From contig CAKTSA010000049.1 of NCBI GenBank assembly GCA_934597585.1, positions 1-11,016 on the forward strand: 11,016 nt of DNA, given 5' to 3'. The notes beneath the pieces are model-generated. The model was not told where the DNA came from. It made no database searches and worked only from the letters and a program-made list of their open reading frames with translations. The position numbers were made by a program, and so were the translations under genes. Source of the DNA: an uncultured Oscillospiraceae bacterium (GTDB lineage: Bacteria; Bacillota; Clostridia; Oscillospirales; Oscillospiraceae). This document shows, piece by piece, positions 6,413 to 11,016 of this stretch (the first letter of the stretch is position 1; the number at the start of each line of letters is the position of its first letter).

Positions 6413-7417
6413 ATGACCATCCGGGATCTGGCAAAGCTTTCCGGCTACTCCCTGGGCACCGTTTCCCGGGCGCTGAACCACCAGCCCAACGTCAGTCCCA
6501 AGGCCCGGGAGCAGATTCTCGCCCTGGCGCAGCAGTACGGCTTTGAGATCAACGCCAACGCCCAGAGCCTGAAAAAGCAGAACAGCGATTCGCTGCTGGT
6601 GATCGTCAAGGGCAGCGCCAACGAGCTGTTCGCCCGCATGGTGGAGGTGACCCAGGCGTTGGCCGTGCAGGAGCAGTGCCCGCTGCTGGTGGACTACATC
6701 GACGAGGACGACAACGAGGTGCGCCGGGCCATGAAGCTCTCCCGGGAGCGCAAGCCCCTGGGCATCCTGTTCTTCGGCGGCACCGCCCAGAATTTCCTGG
6801 CCGACTACAAGCACCTGAGCCTGCCCACCGTGCTGGTGACCAACTCGGCAAAGGGTCTGCCCTTCGGCGGCCTGTCCAGCGTCACCACGGACGATATCGC
6901 CGCCTCCAGGACGGTCTGCTCCTTCCTGGTGGACAGCGGCCACCGCAGGATCGCGGTGATCGGCGGCGACCTGGAGGTTTCGGAGATCAGCCGGAACCGG
7001 CTGGAGGGCTGCCGCCGGGCCTTGGCCGAGGCAGGGGTGGAGGTCGCCGCCTATGGCGCCACCCGCTTCTCCTTTGAGGGGGGCTACCGGGCCATGGAAA
7101 AGATTCTTGCCCGCCGGGAGGATATCACCGCCGTGTTTGCCATGGCGGACGTGATGGCCCTGGGGGCCATGCGCTGCATCCATGACCACGGCCTGCGGGT
7201 GCCGGAGGATATCTCCGTGGCCGGGTTCGACGGCCTGCCCTATGGGCAGTACTTCATCCCCCGGCTCACCACCGTGGCCCAGTCCGCTCAGGCCCTGGCC
7301 GAAACCGGCTACCGGGTTCTGCGGGAGCAGATCACCACCGGCAAGACCTGCCACGTCTGCGTCCCCTTCACCCTGATCCCCGGCAGCAGCGTCTGCACCC
7401 TGCAAGCCGAGCTATAG
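6413..7417 (+). CDS. LacI-family transcriptional regulator
   Basis: 334 residues, full length for the family. The N-terminal helix-turn-helix TIRDLAKLSGYSLGTVSRAL (2-21) is followed by NHQPNVSPKAREQILALAQQ and a hinge helix INANAQSLKKQ containing the lever leucine. The rest is a periplasmic-binding-protein-like sensor: GILFFGG, a VLVTN strand near 140, GHRRIAVIGGD, VFAMADVMALGAM, and the conserved SVAGFDGLPYGQYFIPRLTTVAQ near the end. It should bind a sugar effector and repress transcription in its absence. It is the last gene of the importer operon, one base after the permease stop, with AAAGGG a few bases upstream inside that gene, so it is translationally coupled and would regulate its own expression. 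The candidate operator is the CG-centred palindrome at 3252-3265. A strong terminator follows. Confidence 0.94.
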   Translation: MTIRDLAKLSGYSLGTVSRALNHQPNVSPKAREQILALAQQYGFEINANAQSLKKQNSDSLLVIVKGSANELFARMVEVTQALAVQEQCPLLVDYIDEDDNEVRRAMKLSRERKPLGILFFGGTAQNFLADYKHLSLPTVLVTNSAKGLPFGGLSSVTTDDIAASRTVCSFLVDSGHRRIAVIGGDLEVSEISRNRLEGCRRALAEAGVEVAAYGATRFSFEGGYRAMEKILARREDITAVFAMADVMALGAMRCIHDHGLRVPEDISVAGFDGLPYGQYFIPRLTTVAQSAQALAETGYRVLREQITTGKTCHVCVPFTLIPGSSVCTLQAEL

Positions 7418-7423
7418 TATTTT

Positions 7424-7455
7424 TCCGGGCGAGTTCAACTCGCCCGGATTTTTTT
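7424..7455 (+). terminator. Intrinsic terminator of the sugar importer operon
   Basis: A perfect 11-bp stem (TCCGGGCGAGT, 7424-7434, with 7438-7448), a 3-nt loop and seven T residues begin 6 nt after the regulator stop. This is a textbook rho-independent terminator. Confidence 0.95.
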
Positions 7456-7472
7456 GGCACGCCCCTTGGGAC

Positions 7473-7501
7473 TTTACGCCGGGGAAAACCCATGGTATAA
7501 T
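7473..7501 (+). promoter_or_regulatory. Predicted promoter of the rRNA methyltransferase gene
   Basis: TTTACG (7473-7478), 17 nt, perfect TATAAT (7496-7501) with a TGG just before it, resembling an extended -10. The predicted start of transcription falls around 7507-7509, just inside the left end of the foldback element that begins at 7503. The whole element would therefore be transcribed as 5' leader. Confidence 0.65.
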
Positions 7502-7502
7502 T

Positions 7503-7669
7503 TAGGGAACCTCTGAATAAATCGCCTGCGGCTGAGCAGTGGATCTTTTTCCCCAGCTGTGCAGTATCAAAAGCGGGAAATACACAAAGTATTCCTCCGC
7601 TTTTGACACTTTCATCTGGTGAAAAATCTCTCACTGTCAGCTCTTGCCGATTTAATCAGAGCTTCCCTA
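7503..7669. mobile_element. Foldback MITE, 167 bp, TA-flanked
   Basis: The ends are inverted: GGGAACCTCTGAATAAATCG (7505-7524) matches the reverse complement of 7648-7667 at 18 of 20 bases. Both are flanked outside by TA (7503-7504 and 7668-7669), as left by Tc1/mariner/IS630-type insertion at a TA dinucleotide. The interior continues as an imperfect palindrome on the same axis; its inner arms TCAAAAGCGG (7567-7576) and CCGCTTTTGA (7597-7606) are perfect. It codes for no transposase and would have to be moved in trans. Removing one TA plus the element rejoins TATAATTTAGACATTAAATC, leaving a short normal leader of about 35 nt before the methyltransferase start. That supports a real insertion. 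The transposase family is inferred from the TA only. Confidence 0.75.
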
Positions 7670-7699
7670 GACATTAAATCATTTGCAAGGAGAATTGCT

Positions 7700-9322
7700 G
7701 TGCTGGAAAAGAATGCGGTTTACGAGGCCGTGATCACGGACTATACTGCCCAGGGGCAGGGAATTGCGCACATTGAGGGGATCGCTGTATTTGTTCCCAA
7801 CGCCATTGTGGGCGAGCGGGTGCGGGTGCGCATCGAGGTGGTGCGCAAGACCTGGGCGGCGGGGAAGATCACCGAGCTTCTGGAAAAATCCCCCCACCGG
7901 GTCAACCGGGCCTGCCCGGTGGCCAAGCTCTGCGGCGGCTGCGACTTCTGGCACATGGACTACGCGGAGGAGAGCCGCCTGAAGGCGGCCCGGGTGCAGA
8001 CCTGCCTGAACCGGCTGGCAGGGGAGCAGCTGGAAAGCGTCCCCATCCTGGCCGCGCCGGACTGCTGCGGCTACCGCAACAAGGCTCAGTACCCGGTGGC
8101 CAGCAAAAAGGGCCGGGCCTACGCCGGGTTCTTCCGGGCGGGCACCCACGACGTGGTGGAAAATTCCCGCTGCCTGATCCTCCCCCAGCAGACGGATCAG
8201 GTAAAGGACGCCGTGATCGATCACGTCAACCGCTGCCGCATCCCGGTCTACGACGAGACCACCCACACCGGCCTGCTGCGGCACATCTACGTCCGCCGGG
8301 GGGAGGTCTCCGGGCAGATTCTGGTGTGCCTGGCAGTCAACGGGCGAAAGCTCCCCCACGTGCCGGAGCTGGTGGAGCGGCTCAAGGGGATTCCCGGCTT
8401 TGCGACCCTGGTGCTCAGCGTGAACACCCAAAAGGGCAACGCCGTCCTGGGCGACGAATTCATCACCCTCTATGGCCCCGGCTTTATCGAGGATACCCTG
8501 TGCGGCCTGAATTTCCGCCTGTCCCCCCGCTCCTTTTACCAGGTGAACCACCACCAGGCCCAGCGGCTCTACCGGGCCGCCATTGCCCTGGCCGGCATCA
8601 CAAAGGACGACCTGGTGCTGGATCTGTACTGCGGCGTGGGCACCATCACCCTGGCCATGGCCGCCTCTGCCGGAAAGGTGCTGGGGGTGGAGGTCATCCC
8701 CCAGGCGGTGGAGGACGCCCGGGACAACGCCCGGCGCAACGGCATTGAAAACGCCGAATTCCTCTGCGCCGACGCCGGAGAGGCCGCCCTGCGCCTGGAG
8801 GAATCGGGCATCCGCCCGGACGTGATCACCGTGGATCCCCCCCGCAAGGGCCTGAACGCCGACGCCATCGAAGCCATCACCCGCATGTCCCCCAAGCGCC
8901 TGGTCTACATCAGCTGCGACCCCGCCACCCTGGCAAGAGACATCGCCCTGCTGAAACCCCGCGGCTTCCACCTAACCACCACCACCGCCGCCGACCTCTT
9001 CCCCCGCTGCGCCCATGTAGAGACGGTATGCCAGTTAGTTCTGAGAAAACCGGCAGTACATATCAACATTGATGTGGGTGTTGAGGAACTGGTGCAGGAT
9101 AAAAGAGGGGCGGCAACCTATGGTCAGATCAAGGATTACGTTCTTGAGCATAGCGGCTTGAAGGTCAGCAGTCTGTATATCGCACAGGTGAAGCAGAAGT
9201 ACGGCATCATCGAGCGTGAGAATTACAACAAGACAAAGTCTGAAAACGTCAAGCAGCCCCAGTGCCCGCCGGAGAAGGAAAGAGCCATTACGGAGGCATT
9301 GAAACATTTTGGAATGATTTGA
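7700..9322 (+). CDS. rlmD: 23S rRNA (uracil-5-)-methyltransferase, RumA/RlmD type, with a foreign-looking C-terminal tail
   Basis: SAM-dependent methyltransferase predicted to make 5-methyluridine in 23S rRNA (RumA/RlmCD family; which uridine is uncertain). Seen in the 540-residue product: an N-terminal TRAM domain (about 1-60), iron-sulfur cysteines C72, C78, C81 and C158, the SAM site VLDLYCGVGTITL (306-318), DPPRKGL (379-385), the catalytic nucleophile in ISCDPATLARD (C406) and the general base in HVETV (E441). The start is GTG at 7700: AAGGAG lies 7 nt before it. A longer in-frame extension to 7619 falls inside the MITE and has no ribosome binding site. Family members usually end shortly after HVETV. 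Here ~95 residues follow (INIDVGVEEL, ATYGQIKDYVLEHSGLKV, YIAQVKQKYGIIE, ALKHFGMI). From about base 9020 the codons are clearly less GC-rich. I infer that the 3' end was replaced or extended by an integrated element. All catalytic motifs precede the junction, so activity should be kept. Confidence 0.9.
   Translation: MLEKNAVYEAVITDYTAQGQGIAHIEGIAVFVPNAIVGERVRVRIEVVRKTWAAGKITELLEKSPHRVNRACPVAKLCGGCDFWHMDYAEESRLKAARVQTCLNRLAGEQLESVPILAAPDCCGYRNKAQYPVASKKGRAYAGFFRAGTHDVVENSRCLILPQQTDQVKDAVIDHVNRCRIPVYDETTHTGLLRHIYVRRGEVSGQILVCLAVNGRKLPHVPELVERLKGIPGFATLVLSVNTQKGNAVLGDEFITLYGPGFIEDTLCGLNFRLSPRSFYQVNHHQAQRLYRAAIALAGITKDDLVLDLYCGVGTITLAMAASAGKVLGVEVIPQAVEDARDNARRNGIENAEFLCADAGEAALRLEESGIRPDVITVDPPRKGLNADAIEAITRMSPKRLVYISCDPATLARDIALLKPRGFHLTTTTAADLFPRCAHVETVCQLVLRKPAVHINIDVGVEELVQDKRGAATYGQIKDYVLEHSGLKVSSLYIAQVKQKYGIIERENYNKTKSENVKQPQCPPEKERAITEALKHFGMI
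9014..9045 (+). other. Composition break at the methyltransferase 3' end, possible attachment-site junction
   Basis: Upstream of this point nearly every codon ends in G or C (TTCCCCCGCTGCGCC). From CATGTAGAGACGGTATGCC onward codons such as GTA, TTA, AGA, AAA and ATT become common, and this lasts to the stop at 9322. The break falls on the codons for the conserved HVETV motif (9014-9028), a spot where a short conserved DNA sequence could serve as an integration core. The 3' end of rumA-type genes is, as I recall, a known insertion site of integrative elements in Firmicutes. No integrase gene is in the window, so this remains inference. Confidence 0.5.
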
Positions 9323-9334
9323 CTTCAACATAAG

Positions 9335-9484
9335 AAAAAGGGGCTGTTGCAAAATAGAAATTTGTGAAAATACGCCCTTCTAAAAGTTAGAAATAGCGGT
9401 AGAAATCGTGAAACAATCGTGATTTCTACCGCTAAATTATTAGGACAGTTTTCTAAAAAATCTATTTTGCAACAGTCCCTTTTT
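9335..9484. mobile_element. 150-bp MITE-like inverted-repeat element with IS6-like ends
   Basis: Outer arms 9335-9358 and 9461-9484 pair over 24 bp with a single G-T wobble (AAAAAGGGGCTGTTGCAAAA and onward). The end sequence GGG(G/A)CTGTTGCAAAATAGA resembles the GGNNCTGTTGCAAA ends of IS6-family insertion sequences. Inside is a second perfect hairpin, TAGCGGTAGAAATC (9394-9407) with 9421-9434. It has no coding capacity, and no clear target duplication is visible. The A and T tracts at its two edges make it a good bidirectional terminator between the methyltransferase (stop 9322) and the convergent HxlR gene, whose stop codon overlaps its last base. IS1182-like ends are an alternative reading. 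Confidence 0.7.
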
Positions 9485-9816
9485 TACTGTTTAGCCTTAT
9501 ATGCTTCCCCCCATGCCCACATGGAATCCAGAATGGGCTTCAGGCTTTTGCCGAGTTCCGTCAGCGAATATTCCACTCTCGGCGGCACTTCTGCGTAGAC
9601 CTCACGGTGAACAAGCCCGTTTTCCTCCATTGCTCGGAGCTGGGCGGTCAAGACCTTTTGGGACACATTGCCTACGGACTTTTTCAGCTCCCCGAACCGC
9701 TTCGTTCCCGGCAGTAAGTCACGCAGGATCAGCACCTTCCACTTATCCCCGATGAGGGTCAGCGTGGTCTCCACAGGACAGGCAGGAAGCTCAGTTTTTG
9801 CTTTTGCTTCGATCAT
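9484..9816 (-). CDS. HxlR-family (DUF24) winged-helix regulator
   Basis: 110 residues, full length for the family. Conserved features: ACPVETTLTLIGDKWKVLILRDLLPG (12-37), then RFGELKKSVGNVSQKVLTAQLRAMEENGLVHR (40-71) with the recognition helix, the wing REVYAEVPPRVEYSLTELG (71-89), and a C-terminal dimerisation helix LKPILDSMWAWGEAYK. The cysteine in CPVE (C13) matches the residue used for thiol sensing in YodB/HypR-type relatives, so response to electrophiles or oxidants is possible but unproven. Start ATG: GGAGGG lies 6 nt upstream. The gene is divergent from the double SnoaL-like lipoprotein gene and is the obvious candidate to bind the GTTWC-N6-GTAAC sites between them. Some HxlR proteins activate transcription and others repress, and the site positions here suggest activation. 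Its end abuts the MITE-like element. Confidence 0.93.
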   Translation of the reverse strand: MIEAKAKTELPACPVETTLTLIGDKWKVLILRDLLPGTKRFGELKKSVGNVSQKVLTAQLRAMEENGLVHREVYAEVPPRVEYSLTELGKSLKPILDSMWAWGEAYKAKQ

Positions 9817-9882
9817 TTCAATCCCTCCGAAAAAATTTTTTGGAAGCGCCGAAACGCCGGAAAACCCAGTAACGGCGCAATC
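9817..9882. promoter_or_regulatory. Leader of the HxlR gene with an AAAAAATTTTTT palindrome
   Basis: Bases 9830-9841 form a perfect 12-bp A/T palindrome directly upstream of the GGAGGG ribosome binding site (9823-9828) of the minus-strand HxlR gene. I could not find a convincing -35/-10 pair for that gene; the GTTTC-N6-GTAAC sites further upstream suggest autoregulation. Confidence 0.35.
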
Positions 9883-9898
9883 GTTTCTTTCTGGTAAC
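9883..9898 (+). promoter_or_regulatory. Putative HxlR operator 1, GTTTC-N6-GTAAC
   Basis: GTTTCTTTCTGGTAAC, the first of two tandem sites. The second starts exactly 25 bp further on, and both continue with TAC. The dyad spacing and GTAAC half-site fit the binding style of HxlR/DUF24 proteins. Confidence 0.6.
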
Positions 9899-9907
9899 TA
9901 CCCATTA

Positions 9908-9923
9908 GTTTCTATTTGGTAAC
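9908..9923 (+). promoter_or_regulatory. Putative HxlR operator 2, GTTTC-N6-GTAAC
   Basis: GTTTCTATTTGGTAAC lies within the wider dyad TAGTTtC-N6-GtAACTA (9906-9925). It is followed after 5 nt by CACAATATTGTG, the same arrangement as at 10934-10966. Confidence 0.65.
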
Positions 9924-9926
9924 TAC

Positions 9927-9942
9927 AGCACAATATTGTGCT
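9927..9942. promoter_or_regulatory. Perfect 16-bp palindrome AGCACAATATTGTGCT
   Basis: Fully symmetric and placed 3 bp before the predicted -35 of the lipoprotein gene. Its 12-bp core CACAATATTGTG recurs at 10955-10966 at the same distance from a GTTAC-N6-GTAAC site and a similar promoter. It is either part of a composite HxlR site or the site of a second regulator. Confidence 0.65.
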
Positions 9943-9945
9943 TAC

Positions 9946-9974
9946 TTTACGAATTGGAGCTACGGTATTATTAT
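9946..9974 (+). promoter_or_regulatory. Predicted promoter of the double SnoaL-like lipoprotein gene
   Basis: TTTACG (9946-9951), 17 nt, TATTAT (9969-9974). A perfect TATAAT lies 3 bp further (9972-9977) but would need a 20-nt spacer. The weak -35 with operators immediately upstream fits an activator-dependent promoter. The homologous arrangement at 10972-11000 supports this reading. Confidence 0.55.
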
Positions 9975-10025
9975 AATGCCAGAGGCAAACGAAAGCAAGC
10001 CCAATTACCAAGGAGGTCACTCAAA

Positions 10026-10931
10026 ATGAAAAAAATTCTTTCTCTCACGATGGCTCTTGCCATGATCGGCACGGCACTCACCGGCTGCGGCGCTAAAACG
10101 GCTGCGCCTGAAACATCCGTGGAACCCACCCAGCAGACGGTGTCTGTCCGGCAGGAACAGAGCCAGACCGAAAAGGCGCTGGCGCTCATCGACACCTTTG
10201 CCACCGGCGATACGGACACCGCCCGCAGCCTGTTGGCGGATGGCTACATCCAGCACAATCTGGCATACGGCACCGGTGCGGATGCCTTTATCGGTTCCGT
10301 GGAATATCTCGCATCCGCCGATGTGAAAACCACTGTGAACAACATCCGTGCTTTTGAGGACGGCGACAAGGTGTTCTTGCAGACGATTTACAATTTTGCC
10401 GGTGCCGGTGAGCAGGTCGCCTTTGACATCTTCCGCTTTGACGAAAATGGCAAGATCGCTGAGCATTGGGACAATCTGGCGGCGCTGGCCGAGCCGAATC
10501 CCTCCGGTCACACCCAGACGGACGGCACGATGGAGATCACGGATCTGGACAAGACCGAGGAAAACCGTGAGTTGGTCAAGAATTTCCTCTACGATGTCAT
10601 GCAGGGCAACAATCTGGACAAGACTCCGGACTATTTTGACGGTGATGCCTACATCCAGCACAACAGCGGCATTGCCGATGGTGTGTCCGGTCTGAACGCC
10701 GCGCTGGGTGCTCTGGCGGAGCAGGGCATTTCCATGGTGTACGATGAAGTTCACATGGTTCTGGCGGAGGGCAATTTCGTCCTTGCCGTCAGCGAGGGCA
10801 CCTTCGGCGGTACGCCCACCAGCTACTATGACCTGTGGCGCGTGGAGAACGGCAAGATCGCCGAGCATTGGGATGTGATGGAGACCATCGCAGACCAGTC
10901 CACCTGGCAGAATCAGAACGGCAAGTTCTGA
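10026..10931 (+). CDS. Lipoprotein with two tandem SnoaL/NTF2-like domains
   Basis: 301 residues. A lipoprotein signal peptide with lipobox LTGC puts the lipidated cysteine at position 21, followed by a Thr/Gln/Glu-rich linker (about 25-48). The mature part is an internal duplication. Domain 1 (about 49-155) has YIQHN (74-78) and DIFRFDENGKIAEHWDN (134-150). Domain 2 (about 178-290) has YIQHN (209-213) and YYDLWRVENGKIAEHWDVME (267-286). These are hallmarks of the SnoaL-like/NTF2 fold (cone-shaped alpha+beta barrel), which binds or converts small hydrophobic molecules; the His and Asp of the motifs line the pocket in relatives. No specific reaction can be assigned. It should sit on the outer face of the membrane. 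Start: AAGGAGG lies 9 nt upstream, and a longer in-frame extension lacks the signal-peptide start. It is divergent from the HxlR regulator. Confidence 0.88.
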   Translation: MKKILSLTMALAMIGTALTGCGAKTAAPETSVEPTQQTVSVRQEQSQTEKALALIDTFATGDTDTARSLLADGYIQHNLAYGTGADAFIGSVEYLASADVKTTVNNIRAFEDGDKVFLQTIYNFAGAGEQVAFDIFRFDENGKIAEHWDNLAALAEPNPSGHTQTDGTMEITDLDKTEENRELVKNFLYDVMQGNNLDKTPDYFDGDAYIQHNSGIADGVSGLNAALGALAEQGISMVYDEVHMVLAEGNFVLAVSEGTFGGTPTSYYDLWRVENGKIAEHWDVMETIADQSTWQNQNGKF

Positions 10932-10932
10932 T
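10912..10932. repeat. Hairpin over the lipoprotein stop codon
   Basis: ATCAGAAC (10912-10919) and GTTCTGAT (10925-10932) are perfectly complementary around GGCAA, with the TGA stop inside the right arm. There is no T tail, so it is at best a weak terminator or mRNA end protector. Confidence 0.45.
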
Positions 10933-10933
10933 C

Positions 10934-10966
10934 GTTACTCGGAGGTAACCATACCACAATATTGTG
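10934..10966 (+). promoter_or_regulatory. Composite operator, second copy: GTTAC-N6-GTAAC-N5-CACAATATTGTG
   Basis: GTTACTCGGAGGTAAC (10934-10949), 5 nt, then CACAATATTGTG (10955-10966), followed by CGTACTTCAC. The copy at 9908-9940 has the same order, the same 6-nt and 5-nt gaps and the similar continuation CTTACTTTAC. It lies after the lipoprotein gene, upstream of a predicted promoter for a gene beyond the window. Confidence 0.72.
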
Positions 10967-10971
10967 CGTAC

Positions 10972-11000
10972 TTCACAAGCCGTACAAATCGCATTACAAT
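10972..11000 (+). promoter_or_regulatory. Predicted promoter for the next gene beyond the window
   Basis: TTCACA (10972-10977, 5 of 6 to TTGACA), 17 nt, TACAAT (10995-11000, 5 of 6 to TATAAT). It stands in the same place relative to CACAATATTGTG as the promoter at 9946-9974. No start codon of the downstream gene is reached within the window. Confidence 0.65.
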
Positions 11001-11016
11001 CAAAGCATCAAGAGAA

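Noticed and set aside
7619..7699. In-frame upstream start for the methyltransferase
   Set aside because: This stretch belongs to the right arm of the MITE and has no ribosome binding site, whereas GTG at 7700 has AAGGAG at 7 nt and is followed by a normal TRAM domain start.
7679..8971. 430-residue minus-strand open frame opposite the methyltransferase
   Set aside because: Shadow of codon bias; the plus strand carries all the methyltransferase motifs. The same applies to the long minus-strand frames at 3213-4349, 4577-5527, 5551-6420 and 6377-7405.
9936..10025. Longer N-terminus for the double SnoaL-like lipoprotein
   Set aside because: It overlaps the palindrome and promoter, and the lipoprotein signal peptide begins at 10026 behind a good AAGGAGG.

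Overview
The window reads as chromosomal DNA from a GC-rich Gram-positive gut anaerobe of the Clostridia, probably Oscillospiraceae-like. This is inferred from strongly G/C-ending codons, AGGAGG-type ribosome binding sites, the clostridial style of the AspRS and ABC sugar transporter, and short palindromic repeats carrying a CGTAGGGG core. The species cannot be named from the sequence.

Layout. (1) 1-534: 3' end of aspS, followed by a terminator. (2) About 580-1481: a gene-free block of palindromic, inverted and direct repeats. (3) 1482-2957, minus strand: a cytoplasmic GH29 alpha-L-fucosidase. (4) 3300-7417, plus strand and divergent from the fucosidase: a carbohydrate ABC importer (substrate-binding protein, terminator-like hairpin, two overlapping permeases) followed by a LacI-family regulator and a strong terminator. 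A LacI-type palindrome lies just downstream of a predicted promoter of the binding-protein gene. The likely logic is import of a fucosylated oligosaccharide, hydrolysis inside the cell and repression by the co-transcribed regulator. No ATPase gene is present, so the importer probably uses a shared ATPase encoded elsewhere. (5) 7473-9322: a RumA/RlmD-type rRNA uracil methyltransferase. A 167-bp foldback MITE sits between its promoter and its start codon. Its last ~95 residues have a different base composition and are not part of the usual family fold, which suggests a 3'-end integration or replacement junction. (6) 9335-9484: a 150-bp inverted-repeat element with IS6-like ends that separates two convergent genes. 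(7) 9484-11016: an HxlR-family regulator, minus strand, divergent from a lipoprotein with two tandem SnoaL/NTF2-like domains. The intergenic region and the end of the window share a composite regulatory motif, GTTWC-N6-GTAAC followed after 5 nt by CACAATATTGTG, placed just upstream of similarly arranged promoters. It defines a small regulon whose next gene lies beyond the window.

The most interesting parts are the HxlR/double-NTF2 lipoprotein module with its repeated composite operator, the chimeric methyltransferase that borders it, and the two MITE-like elements that flank the methyltransferase gene.
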